The position numbers and the translations under genes were made by a program. 64,000 bases of DNA from Lineus longissimus (Eukaryota > Nemertea > Pilidiophora > Heteronemertea > Lineidae). The stretch is taken from assembly GCF_910592395.1 (NCBI RefSeq), contig NC_088326.1, positions 9,985,001 to 10,049,000 on the forward strand, written 5' to 3'. Positions 48,343-59,209 of this stretch are shown in pieces. Position 1 is the stretch's first letter. Every line of letters begins with the position of its first letter. The notes below the pieces were generated by a model. The model searched no databases, was not told where the DNA came from, and saw nothing but the letters and a program-made list of their open reading frames with translations.

Positions 48343-49177
48343 TTGGTCAATGTGATCTGGTCACATTCCTGAGTTCAACGACTCTAGTTTCTCACTCCTA
48401 ACGTCCAGTCTGATCTTTACATAGTGCACATTTCTAGGCCCGCAATGGGATAATTTTTAGGCCTTCTATATTGCCATTGACGCTGCTGATGTTCAATCAA
48501 GTATAGGCCTGAAGAAACTCACTCCCGTCGTGGGCCTACCAAAATGTACACATACACTGGCTACACTATAGGTGGCATTTATCTGGTCGTGCAATGCCAT
48601 GATTTAACTGGATAGATAATGCATTGGCGACACAAAAAGCTGCCCGATAACTTATCTTGCCGCCTTGACCATTGTCTCGATTTCGTTGTAATGAGCCAAA
48701 TAGTCTAAGAGCGATAAAACTAATACATGCACTTCTTTGTGTTGCATTGCATGTATGTACATTCATGTTTTTTAGAATCTTAGCATAAAAGCATATATTA
48801 TGATGACATTTTAGGCCACTGTGTTTTTTCATATTCCATTAGCTAATATATCGGTGAGCATTCAACACATATCAATACAACTCAATAACATCGGCTATAT
48901 TGATCGGCGTTTAAGATATCAATGCATGAATTGATTAAAATCTGAATCTTGCCAACACGACATTCGTAAGATAATCGAGGTTTTACGATCCAAGCTCGCT
49001 TCAATAATCACTATGAATCAACACACGGGCCAAGCTGGGAGACGACGCCGCGACAACCGGACTTCACGGTGTCGCCAAACAATTTCTATCCAAACTGGTC
49101 ATGTTTGACGGCATCGAACGATTCATTTACATGTATCTTCTGCTTCCTGAATATGCAGAAATGATCTGTGGCCATTG
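48343..49177. other. Intergenic, nothing recognised
   Basis: No feature seen. Confidence 0.4.
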
Positions 49178-49343
49178 GCTGATGTTTATAAAAGACTAGT
49201 AAATGCTTTTACTTTAAACTTCATGTACATTTACACTAGCCATCTCTGTAGAAAACTGTAGTAAAAGCATGTACATTTACACTAGCCATATCTGTAGAAA
49301 ACTGTAGTAAAAGCATTTACTAGTCTTTATAAATATTAGCCCA
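49178..49343. mobile_element. MITE related to 29092-29211, with internal duplication
   Basis: The termini GGCTGATGTTTATAAAAGAC and its imperfect reverse complement near 49343 share the AAAGACTAGTAAATGCTTTTACT core with the 29-kb element. Inside, a 46-bp unit starting CATGTACATTTACACTAGCC is repeated (49222-49267, 49268-49313) with one mismatch. The same word occurs once, inverted, in the 120-bp copy. Confidence 0.8.
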
Positions 49344-50080
49344 TGGTGAAAATGCTTTGTTAACATGAATGGTATCTAGTTTGAATACAATATTGAGAAC
49401 AGATCCCATATGCGTGAAAGCGGAGTATATTATTCATCAGGCATAACTACGATCATCTCGCCAGCAACGGACACCGGATCGCAACACGAACTTCCAAATG
49501 CTATTTGGACTACTAGTACGTTGGACCTAATTAACTAAGGGACATACATTGTACACTGACTGAAAGCAAATGAAATGAAGTAGAATAGTGTTTTATCGGA
49601 AATGATCAGTTCAAATAATTTCCGTGTTTCGTCAACAACGAGGAGAGGTTTCCATCGCAATATCTTGTTTTCAGCCCTCCATATATGTATAATCGAGAGT
49701 ACCATACTTGCTTGCTTGGGCATTACCTTTATACGGATTGATGATATTGGGAAGCGGCGTGAAGAGATATCCCTTAAATCGTGGCTACCAATAACTTCGC
49801 GCTCAAGATCAGAATGTTCAGTTTTAAGTTCTAAACATGACGCCATCGCTGGCTTCAATCATCGGAGGGGACAGCATGCATGTAGCTTCGTGTCATGGTC
49901 ACCGTGCCGGAGATGGAAGCCCAATGAAGCCCTCGATAACAGCATGGAAACAATGGTCAAAGAGGTTAGATTATTGAATGCACCCCCTGTTATTCTTGAA
50001 ACCCCTCGGACGTATACATTGTAGTAAATGTAATTGTAAAATTTGGAATTGGTGGCCGCGCAGGAAGAAATTATATTTTA
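49344..50080. other. Intergenic; ambiguous frames
   Basis: Frames of 140 codons (plus, 49602-50024) and 107 codons (minus, 49535-49858) overlap and neither shows a recognised domain. Confidence 0.35.
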
Positions 50081-50624
50081 TAGTCCATTCGTAAATGTTA
50101 TGTCCGCATCGTTTGGGGCTCTGGAGGGCAAACTACTGGTAAGATGTATTTGAGGCTTGGTTTTTATTGATTTTCACCTAACAGGATCAAACAGGACCAA
50201 ACAAGGACCAAACAGGATTTTTGTGGTTCAGCATTCGCAGTCCAGAAATATTTTTTTTCAGCGAAGTCCATTTGTCATTTGGTGGTCCCCATGGACAGGC
50301 CATATCTTGTTTTTGGATATTTCTCATTCATTCTTGGCACATGGGTGGATTGGCACAACAAAGTGATAACCTAAACATTTCCTTCAGATTGGTCAAAAAA
50401 TAAACCATACAGAGAACAGAATGAAAAGTCAAAATCCAATGCACTACGTCAATGTACACAAATGCATACAAACAATTATTGTGTTACTATTGTTACTAAA
50501 ATAGTACAAATCGTGTTTGGTTTTGAGGCCAAGATCAATAGAAATCAAACTTCAAAGCAATCCGATTAGTAGTTTGCCCTCCAGAGCCCCAAACGATGTG
50601 GACAAATCATTTACGATTGGACAA
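50081..50624. mobile_element. ~540-bp element with ~58-bp inverted termini
   Basis: The left arm 50081-50139, containing TGTCCGCATCGTTTGGGGCT, is the near-exact reverse complement of 50566-50624, containing AGCCCCAAACGATGTGGACA. The interior has a small direct repeat of GGACCAAACA near 50190-50216 and no transposase. Probably a non-autonomous DNA transposon. Confidence 0.7.
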
Positions 50625-53230
50625 AAGTCTATTCTTTTTCTGATCTGCCGCAGCGGCCTCATGATTCCAACGCAACTGACAAAATTTACTGCGTTCAAAG
50701 GACCAACTCAGGTTTCTCGACCCATCAACAACTTACATGACAAATAGGTCTTTGTCTAAGTTTCACTTCCAGGGGCCAATTCCATAGAAGCATTCTAACT
50801 TAGTATGTTACAAGGCCTTAGCAAGATTCCGAATGCTTAGTTGGTTTCTTGTTAGCAAGCAACTTAATCGTATTCCATAAAACCATTCTATGAACCATTC
50901 TGACTAGTTGCTTGCTAAACATTGGCTGGAATGGTGTGTTCATTACAAAACCACAAAACCACAGTGGTCAATTTCATTTCACAATTGGGAAAGGGTTCAA
51001 TTCAGGACATTGCGTTAGGCCTAAAGCCCGTAGCACACTAGCCGCCAACTTCGGCGTTCACAGGCGTTTTTTGCCGCAACAGTCCTGTCTTCAGGAATTC
51101 CGTATTTCTAAGACTGAAATCGTCAACAGCCTAGATGGATGTCGCCTGGATGCCTAGATTCTTCCCGAATGCAGCAGTCAATCAGAACCCGGTGCTCCCC
51201 CGGTCAGGCATTCGACACGAATTCGACCCCCCGAAAGATTTGGGAGGGTCAGGATTCGAATTTTTTTTCACCCCAGGATTTCAAGTAATTGGACAGAAAT
51301 TCACTTCTGCTGCAAAGGCACTTGCATGAAAGAGTCTTTCCTACAGGAATTCACCATGTGTATAAATTTTTAAAAACCAATAAACCTGATCACACTTCAT
51401 GAAAAAATACTTTTTGTCATTTCTTCAATTGATTTCCAATGGAATTCCATAGAAATATATGGACTCATTACCAGTCAGTCCAGCACAATAAAACAGGTCG
51501 CATCTAATTCATTGCACTGCATTGTTATGCTGGGGCCCAGGGCAGGGACTGACTCAGTAGAAGTATTAAAAGGCAGTAGGCTAGCTTGTGCGTTCAGGGG
51601 GGGGGGGTCTACGGTGGCCCATAGAGGACATGCGTTTATTTTCAATATATTGGAATATTTTTCTTTTTACAATGCGTTGTTTTTCTCTCGAATTACAACC
51701 GCCGTCGGATTTATTTCTCACCGCCGAAAAAATAATTCCCACCGCCGGGTTAAAAATAATAATTCCCACCACCGCCAAGGAAAATAATATCCACCGCGGT
51801 GGAAATAATATCCGCCCGTTGTCAATAACGAATTATCTCCCGCTCCGATCTTTCTCATGTTGTTACTCTCCTTGACCTTGAGCTAATTCGTTATTATGAA
51901 CATAGCCATGACAAATACTCCGTTTTAAAGCAAACGCCAGCTTTTAATTCACTGATTTCCATAAAACTTAGATGTAGTCAAAGACAACATTGATATGAAA
52001 AGCGATGTTTCGTATTTTACTTTTCGACAGTTTTGACAAGTAGTGATGACACTCATCTGAGGATAATTTTCGAAATGCGTTTTTCTACTCCACGTCATCG
52101 CATATTTTTGTGGTTTGCGGTTATGCTGTCGATGCTTTTAAAATGGACCATAAAGGGTATCATATGGTTCCATCTGTTGTCATCTAATGGGATATTTGTA
52201 TCTTATCAATTTTGGCTCATTACAACGTGGTTTACAGCAGCTTTAATATCGCGTTCGCGGTAAAAAACGAAAAAAAAGAATGAAAAACTGCGAAATGCCT
52301 AGACTATTGTGGTCAAACGGTAACATGTTTAGAAATCACATTTTTGTCTCATCAATTTTTTTCTAATTGAATGGGATATTTGATAGTTTGTGATTCTGAA
52401 GCATACTTTCTTGGTTTTCAAGGGTAGAAAATGGCTCGATCATTTTCCCGTCGATGAGCTTGTTTTGGCAACTATTAAACCGCAGGAGAGTGGTGTGAGG
52501 TATTTTCCATTCCAATATTGTTGAACACGCGATTTGGCTTAAACATTTCATAAACTTATGACGTGTACATGATGGGTCATCTCATAAGATAAAACAGTAT
52601 TTTCCGGTCACAAGTTAGCCATTGATTACAACCTAATTATGGATTTTTTATTACATATTGCAACCGATCAGTGAGTACATGCAGCTTAATTGCGGTTTGA
52701 TTATTGTTTTGCTTGGCAATTAGCTGCAAATCAAAATTTACTAACACATCTGCCTAAATTGTTAGATCGTCCACATCAGTATCAGCATGTGGATACCAAA
52801 TATCCAATGGATATCTGGTATCCATATGCGACTGTATTGTAGATCAACAGTATTGTATGTAATTTTTCATTTGAAAAATCATTTTTCTTGGTCGTTCCTA
52901 TTGTTTTTCACCTCAGGTCAGTTTGTAGCTGAATTAAAATGGGCTTCATCATGGCTTCCAGTTAATTGCCCGAGAAAGCTGTTGGATCAAAGGAAACCCG
53001 CGTGACCTGAATCTTTATTGGAAAGACTCTGGTATAACATGCTTCACTTGTGTCCAGTCGAGATTAAAATCGAAATAGCGTGATAATTCAGTAATTTTGG
53101 AATGTTTCCATTTTCCATGTATTATTCAATGATATGGAAACTGCTGCTGAAAAAGAGAAGGTGACTGGGTAGCCGGCACATTGGTAATAAAAGCGTTTTT
53201 AATACCATTGGTCCTTTAAGTTATTTATAG
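50625..53230. other. Intergenic with small palindromes and G-run
   Basis: A run of 11 G lies at 51597-51607. CACCGCC words with AATAATTCCC repeat at about 51700-51830, including the palindrome CCACCGCGGTGG. An inverted repeat around GGATACCA...TGGTATCC spans 52791-52822. A possible acceptor (pyrimidine-rich run ending TTATTTATAG) precedes the next gene at 53221-53230. Confidence 0.5.
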
Positions 53231-53246
53231 ATATGAGACAAACTAC

Positions 53247-54083
53247 ATGTACAATTTTAATATAAATTTAAAGTTCAGGATCAAGTTGCCGAAAATGCGT
53301 TACAAAGTCGACAAGTTGTGGCCCGGCTTCATTAGGAAGAAATTGTATCTCAGTTGGATTAGAGTCATTTATGACAAGTATGTTAACAAATATATCGTAG
53401 TGGAAAGGAGGCTTAATAAACGAAGATCGCCTTTCCACCTGATTTATCAAAGTCGAGGGCGTTGTGTCTCAAGACGGTTATTCAACTCTTCTAGAAGTTC
53501 AATCAGCAAGCAACTGATGATCTCCAAATTGTACATTCGGAAGGCCTATTTCGTGTTATTTAGTGCAAGCAGCCCATCGGAATGTCCGAGAATATTTGAT
53601 CGCAATGGCGTTCATTTGGGTTTCTACATGATGGAACTGCCCACTCAGCGTCAGAACATTGAACTCGTTTGGGTTTCGCATATAGAACACAATGAGTTGA
53701 GTGGACAAGCTTTCGTTATATACGTTTACTGCGAACGGAAAAATGGCCTAACAACGAATTACTATGCGTTTGGTGTCTTCGAGATTGATATTGACAAGGG
53801 TGTCGGCAATAAATTCAACTACACTTTGACGGCGGGGAGGGTGCTCGACGTGCACATCATTCCAAGGAGATTGCGTCGGTCAGTACGGCGATCGCAGTAT
53901 TCCGTCTTCATAACTGCTAGAAATGATGTAATTGCCACAATCTGGAACTGTGTACATCTGTTTACCAAAAGGAGCAACTATCAGCAGAAAGTGGTAATAG
54001 TTGGCAAGATGAATTGGCCCGGTTCGAGACCTTTACAGAGTTTTATTTTTATCGCATCGCGTGGGACAGTGCCAACCAAATAA
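53247..54083 (+). CDS. Unrecognised protein, possibly beta-propeller; may be a frameshifted pseudogene
   Basis: A 278-codon plus-strand frame, one of the three longest in the window. No signal peptide is seen; the N-terminus (1-95) is strongly basic (Arg/Lys-rich). From about residue 96 strand-like motifs recur: YFVLFSAS, FVIYVYCERKNG, YSVFITARNDVIATIWN and SFIFIASRGTV, the pattern of successive propeller blades. I recognise no family. The frame is open back to about 53220 and a plausible 3' splice site ends at 53230, so this may be a last exon and the ATG at 53247 may not be the real start. The frame stops at 54081 while matching blade-like sequence goes on in another frame to 54301, which suggests a 1-base indel near 54075, a sequencing error, or a decayed gene. 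AATAAA lies at 54749-54754. Confidence 0.55.
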   Translation: MYNFNINLKFRIKLPKMRYKVDKLWPGFIRKKLYLSWIRVIYDKYVNKYIVVERRLNKRRSPFHLIYQSRGRCVSRRLFNSSRSSISKQLMISKLYIRKAYFVLFSASSPSECPRIFDRNGVHLGFYMMELPTQRQNIELVWVSHIEHNELSGQAFVIYVYCERKNGLTTNYYAFGVFEIDIDKGVGNKFNYTLTAGRVLDVHIIPRRLRRSVRRSQYSVFITARNDVIATIWNCVHLFTKRSNYQQKVVIVGKMNWPGSRPLQSFIFIASRGTVPTK

Positions 54084-54301
54084 TAATGCCGACTCGAGCA
54101 AGCAAGCACAAGAAAGGTCCAATGATTGTGACCTATATTCCTATTCAGAAAAATCTTCCACACTATTGGTATTATAAAAAGAGTTACCAATCGACGATAA
54201 TTCCAGATGTAAATATGATTGCCGCTGGCCGGAACGGATCTTTTGTAGCTTGGCCAAACAATGGCCAGAGTTATCTGAAGTTCTATAACCACTATCATTG
54301 A
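54014..54301 (+). other. Frame-shifted continuation of the 53247 gene
   Basis: This frame, open across the end of the preceding one, carries another blade-like motif (VNMIAAGRNGSFVAWPNN) ending in a stop at 54299-54301. The motif parallels ITARNDVIATIWN in the upstream frame, so the two stretches probably were one reading frame. The track-style start here is a TTG and is not a real initiation codon. Confidence 0.5.
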
Positions 54302-56107
54302 TAGGCTAGGTTTTTAAGAGGGTGGTGAGTAAACCTTTATAACATGCTCGTTACTTTCAAACCTTTTTCATTCGTGATAACTGAAAGAGTTTTTTCACTC
54401 TGAAATTCTCACTCAGAAACGATCAGTCAATTGGTGGGAATGAGATTTCGCGCTCAGATTATTAACGAAAAAAGAAAAAAATGATGACACCCTGCGGATA
54501 TTTTCTGTAACACTACCTGCTATCACCTTTATGCACTATTGCTTCCCAAGGCAGTCTGAAAGCGACCGTTGATTGGTCCGATTTATCATCTAAATCAGAA
54601 CCGTCCTCTGTGTAGGTTCGTGTGTCTTTGATAAACTAATGGAGAATTAACAGATATACCCTTTGTCTTTCTTATGAAGAGGAGTAGCTGAGTCGTGGTA
54701 AAAAGTTTTGATCTTGAACTCAGTCACACTCCCTGTGATAAGTGAAACAATAAACGAGATAACACCTAGTTAATTAAAAAAAAAATCGCTATAATCCCGA
54801 AGGGAAATGGGACTTCCACAAGATGAGCATTAACATGTCTCGAATCTTCGATTCCATCAAGCGGAAACGCATCTTAGATGTCTTATACTGAAAGCGGGCT
54901 GCCATGATGTTGAACTGAGACTTGTAAGATCCCTCCTGGCAGGGATGAAGTTCAGGGTCGGCGTGAAAAACGAACTGTCCGACTCTTTTGAGACGACCAT
55001 TATAGGCTCGCCACGTGGCGTTGCTATAACTCTCAGTCGGTTGCCGTATTGGAAGTTTACAATGGCATGATTGGCTAGTCCAGGTAACCTCGACCCTATC
55101 CGCCGCGCTGCGGAGGGTCGAGGAGGCCTCGTTGATTTACCCGAGGTGAGTCATACATTTTCAGTGCATACAATGGATGCATGGTCAGTACATTGCAACT
55201 AAGGGTTTGAGATGTCCAACGATATCAGTAGGTTTTTCGCCAACCTGATATAATACCATATCGGAAACCGAACCTGCATTTCAATTATGATGGCGGATAA
55301 ATTTAATATTTCCATATTTGGTAAATCCCTATTATTTCGCTGTCGATATGGCTAGACCGCAGGGAAATGTCATTATTGTTGGCTATTTCACATCACTGCG
55401 TGCTCCTGTGGATCAACGTTTTTTACTTTCTGATCTTATTCCATCTCATGAATTTTAGCAGTTAGTGATCTATGGTAGACCATCGCAACCATTGCTTGCT
55501 GACATGTGTATGGCACGTATATGATGAATGTGGAGTTTCAACGCAGAAACAAGTTCTGAGCGTGTGCAATATTTCTGACTTGTCCACTTTTGCCGTTCAT
55601 TTATATTCATACATATTCCTCTAATGGGATACTCAGTGAGGCGTCCATAGCTTTCATGCTGCCAGCAATACGGCATATTTTCTTTACGATATTGGCATGC
55701 AATTCCAAATATATCATTGTGGTGGACCGGGAAAAAATGAAACATACCATGCGTGCTCCTGTAAATTTCGGTCTTGCTTTGATAATCAATGTCCACGATC
55801 AGTGAGCATGTTTGGAGCCAAGTTTGCCAGCAGAGGGAAAATGCTGAGACTCATGAGGCTAATGTACTGAAAATTGTAAAATACCATCGCCTCTTTTAGT
55901 AGTTTGGAACATCAAAAAGTTACTCGTTTTATGAGATTTCTTTTGGTGGATTGAGACACTTTCGGTTTCTCTAATAACAACGTATTTTTCGCGGTTTTTG
56001 TTTTCGCGAATTGCCGTTACATGCTACTACTAGAGTGGTGTAAAGTGGTGCAAAAATACCCAATAACCTTTTTATTCGGCTCTTAAAATGCATTCCCTTT
56101 CATATAT
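54302..56107. other. Intergenic; 3' end of the unknown gene
   Basis: Holds the candidate poly(A) signal at 54749-54754. Frames of 60-108 codons near 55.5-55.8 kb lack motifs. Confidence 0.4.
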
Positions 56108-56515
56108 AATATTCTGTTTCCTCACGGACACCGTCTTTGAGCGCCATATTTAAGAGGCCCGAAGGGATGAATACCTCGCATACCTAATACAAAAGTCAGG
56201 CCTAGTGGATTGGACTGATTGGCTCAGATCGTGGCGCAGACCTATGACCAGAGACAACCATTTCTTGCAGTCCACTACCATTGGTCGATGGGATTTTAAA
56301 TGAATTGAATGGGTTGTTTTACTAGACAATCGTGTTTGGGCTTTATTCATGGTGTGACCGAGGCGGAGCAAATGGACGATGCCCATTCATCACGTAGGTA
56401 AAGAAAAACCGCCCCGCATGCTGTGAACCCTATTGCGTACCCCACCCAATGTATGGACACTGTTATTTTGTATTAGCGGTATAGGAAGACGGCACATTTG
56501 AAGAAACAGCGTATA
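56108..56515 (+). mobile_element. ~407-bp MITE, TCTGTTTCCTCACG family, copy B
   Basis: Same orientation and length as 47936-48342. The left end is ATATTCTGTTTCCTCACGG; the right end is more decayed (AAGAAACAGCGTATA). It abuts the TA that flanks the next element, so that element inserted at or beside its right end. Confidence 0.85.
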
Positions 56516-56824
56516 TACTTTACTTTCGGCTGTCTATGGTCCCTTCATTAAATACCAATTCATTACGTATGCACTGGCCAAGTTGAAGGCCTTTCAATAC
56601 GACTGGCTGGTTCTCTGAAAGGTGGGGAATAATGAAGTTGTTTAACCGATTGTCCGAATGGTACAACTGAGAGCAGTGATCCGAGTCACCGACTGTGATC
56701 ATTTTGAAACTGATCGGTTTGATGAGCGATAGGCCTACAGACTGATTTCGTTGAAATGAAAGAGCGTTATACAGGGTAGTTCAAAAGATCATCCCACATT
56801 TTTTACCACCAAGTAAAATACTAT

Positions 56825-58177
56825 TTATTCTATTTCTATTTCATCCCCCTGGATGTTTAAGAATTCGAGTCCTGGTTCGTCCTCCTCATCGTCCAGCTCT
56901 TGAATTGGTCCTGCGTCTACCGCTGCTGCTCTGAAAGCCGTTTCAAATCCGTTTTCTACCACTTGTACAGGTACAGATTCCCAGGCTTGACTGATGATGT
57001 TGACCACGTTACGTAACCCAATGCGTTCACAGCGTCCTGCATCGTCCGTGTTTTCTTGTTTCCAGGCCTTCCACTTCTTTTTCATGTTGCTTTTGAACGA
57101 CTTCATAACAGTCAGATCGAGGGGTTGGGCCAAGGATGTGCAGCCGGCTGGAATAAAATCGAGTATCCCTCCCAGTTCCGTAATTCGCTGGCCGAATTCC
57201 TCTGTGCGGTGCACACGATATCTATCTACTATTAGAAGGAATCGCTTATCGTTCTCTGGGGTGACGTATGGCTCCAATACTTGGTCTGACCAATGACGGG
57301 CTGTCTCCCGTCTCATCCAACCGGTAGCAGAGGACGTCACAATGATATTTGCTGGCAAGTCGTCATCCTCCTGCAGGTGATCGAGCTGTCGTACGAACCC
57401 TCTTCTTGGGAAGGTGACGTGTGCCGGTGCCTTCCATCCCGTCGCACTGATGGTTAGACTAACGGTGCAGCCCAGTTTTGTGTTTGATCTCGATGTACGT
57501 ACATCCACTGACTTCGCTCCCTTGTCATTGACAGTATACATTGGTCGATACTCAAATAGTGCGAACGTCTGGTCCATGTTTAGCAGCAACCTCATGGCAA
57601 TCTCCAAATGCTGGATAGTTTGCATCACATTGTCGCGAAATACCTGGACCTGATGGGCGGCATCAGCTGGGAGAGTGGTGGTGTTTTTATTCGCCTTTCG
57701 GAGGGCTATCTTCTTTCTTGTCATGAATCCCTCTACCCAGCCAGCGGATGCGTTGAATTGGTGGAGTGTCGGTCTGGCCTGGATAACGTCTTGTCTCAGC
57801 TCGTGTGGAAACGCATTCCACCAGTCTTCAAAAATGGTCAGGGCTCGTTCTTGAATGTCTTGGACTGCGACTGGTAGCCTCATCTCCCGTTGCTGCTGTA
57901 ACCATTGATACAAGTCGTCCTCTACCTCGGGCCAAAGACCAACTTGTCGCTCTTTAGAGGTTCTGTCGTCGCCGCGACCTTCACCTGCCTTTCGCTCCAG
58001 GTCTTGAAGGTCCCACTTCTTCAGGGTCGACACTGGGATCTTGTAGTGATGCGCAAACTCGCTCATGCTGTCGACTGTGCCATTGAGGAGAGCTGCCTCT
58101 AGATCCCGCAGATAAGCAATTTTCTCACGAACCGAGTAGCTCCTTCGCCGTTTTCGTAGGGGTTCTTGCTGATCCAT
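56825..58177 (-). CDS. pogo-type DDE transposase (CENP-B-like)
   Basis: A 450-residue uninterrupted frame from the ATG at 58177. An N-terminal psq/CENP-B-type helix-turn-helix lies at about 12-58 (SVREKIAYLRDLEAAL, IPVSTLKKW). A second CENP-B-type DNA-binding region covers about 85-160 (ending GWVEGFMTRKKIALRKA). The DDE core runs from about 195 to 400: D202 in LLLNMDQTF, D318 in LLIVDRYRVH and D354 in SLAQPLDLTVMKSF, with 35 residues between the last two (DD35D). The usual DNxxxH after the second Asp is changed to DRYRVH. The tail is very acidic (ELDDEEDEP). The family cuts and pastes at TA sites by a DDE strand-transfer reaction. The frame is open 51 codons further upstream, but MDQQEP fits the family start and the upstream part is basic, unrelated sequence. 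A minus-strand AATAAA (56829-56824) overlaps the stop codon. No disabling change is seen, so it could be active or domesticated. Confidence 0.93.
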   Translation of the reverse strand: MDQQEPLRKRRRSYSVREKIAYLRDLEAALLNGTVDSMSEFAHHYKIPVSTLKKWDLQDLERKAGEGRGDDRTSKERQVGLWPEVEDDLYQWLQQQREMRLPVAVQDIQERALTIFEDWWNAFPHELRQDVIQARPTLHQFNASAGWVEGFMTRKKIALRKANKNTTTLPADAAHQVQVFRDNVMQTIQHLEIAMRLLLNMDQTFALFEYRPMYTVNDKGAKSVDVRTSRSNTKLGCTVSLTISATGWKAPAHVTFPRRGFVRQLDHLQEDDDLPANIIVTSSATGWMRRETARHWSDQVLEPYVTPENDKRFLLIVDRYRVHRTEEFGQRITELGGILDFIPAGCTSLAQPLDLTVMKSFKSNMKKKWKAWKQENTDDAGRCERIGLRNVVNIISQAWESVPVQVVENGFETAFRAAAVDAGPIQELDDEEDEPGLEFLNIQGDEIEIE

Positions 58178-58446
58178 ATTTGACGGACAAACTGAGATGG
58201 AAATGGCCATCGACCTCATTTTTATAGGCCTAGGATGGCCACGAAGACTCGACCAGAGAGAAATTGACAACTTCATGACAAAGTGCCGTGTCGTCATTTT
58301 ATATCGCATGCCACAAAAGTTGTGAATCACACTTCAGTGTGTTAATTTCACCAATCAGCTCAGACCAATATCCGCAGATAATGCACCGAATATTCATATA
58401 CAGGAACGGCCGAAAAATTCCGTCGTACAAACCACATAAACTTCCA

Positions 58447-58925
58447 GGGCCGATTTCATCAAAGCAGACTTAGACGCGTGTGACTTCACTTTAAATGCAC
58501 TTCCACCGTGCATTCTACGTGAACTTCACCGGTTGCCAGTCGCGAGATGGATAGAATTTAAAATCCTCCTACTGACTTTCAAATGTTTGCATGGTCTTGC
58601 GCCAGGATACCTTGTGGTGCTCCTCACTAGGTGTGTGTCATCCAGATCTCTGCGTTCATCAGGGGAGTTGTTGCTGAGAGAAAGGGGCCTTTCAGTGTGC
58701 TGCACCACGAGTGTGGAACAACTTACCACAAAAACTTCGCGCCATCGATAGTGTCCCTGCCTTCAAGAGCACGAATATGTTGTGAAATGTACCGTACCGA
58801 ATTGGAGCTACGGTGTCTCTGATCACTGGCAGTGGATATAGGCACCCTAAATCTAAAATGATTGATTGATTGATATACGAAGTTACACGCGTCTAAGTCT
58901 TAAACACCATTTGTGAAATCGGCCC
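58447..58925. mobile_element. GGGCCGATTTCA MITE inside the pogo element
   Basis: The left end GGGCCGATTTCATCAAAG at 58447 and the right end ...TTTGTGAAATCGGCCC at 58925 form inverted arms of about 45 bp, both continuing into ACTTAGACGCGTGT. It sits on the 5' side of the transposase gene, outside the coding frame. The interior is taken up by a non-LTR fragment. Confidence 0.75.
58497..58876 (+). pseudogene. 3' end of a non-LTR retrotransposon (CR1/L2-like), decayed
   Basis: The plus strand encodes the conserved C-terminus of a reverse transcriptase: ELHRLPVARWIEFKILLLTF then KCLHGLAPGYL. After a frame change it gives AAPRVWNNLPQKLRAIDSVP and AFKS. It ends in (ATTG)n at about 58858-58873, the short tandem tail usual for L2/CR1-type elements. 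It is 5'-truncated and carries a frameshift and stops, so it is dead. It lies inside the arms of the 58447-58925 MITE. Confidence 0.8.
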
Positions 58926-59209
58926 ACAGTGTTTTTGTCGAATGATATCAAGATGCTTTTTTTCTGGTACACCCTGTATAAACCATGCCATTTTACGGCG
59001 GTAATTCTTGAATGGTCCACAATGAAATTGACAATGTGGGGCTGTGTGAACTCAGGCCTTCATCGTGAGTACCAGTGCAAACAGATTGCAACACAGCCTA
59101 TTGGTCAATTTTATTGAATAGAATCTTTCTTTGTGTAGTTATTCCTGGAGGCAAGGCATAAATTCTACCATGAATATCCGGAAGGGACCATAGACAGCCG
59201 AAAGTAAAG

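Larger units (their letters stand above)
56772..58976 (-). mobile_element. pogo/Tigger-like DNA transposon
   Basis: Begins CAGGGTAGTTCAAAAGATCA and ends ...ACACCCTG, short imperfect CAGGGT termini as in Tc1/mariner/pogo elements, with TA at 56770-56771 and 58977-58978. It holds one transposase gene on the minus strand. Its 5' untranslated side is interrupted by a second MITE (58447-58925); without that it is about 1.73 kb. Confidence 0.8.
56518..59209. mobile_element. Outer element of the nest, perfect 29-bp TIRs
   Basis: The left terminus 56518-56546 (CTTTACTTTCGGCTGTCTAT...) is the exact reverse complement of 59181-59209, and TA flanks both ends (56516-56517, 59210-59211). Without the pogo element inserted at 56770-56771 it would be about 480 bp with no coding capacity, so it looks like a MITE of a TA-targeting family that later received a pogo element. 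The alternative is that these are the true ends of the transposase element. Confidence 0.75.

Noticed and set aside
49535-50024. Opposed 107- and 140-codon frames as an exon
   Set aside because: They overlap on opposite strands and neither shows a domain; no clear splice sites pair with them.
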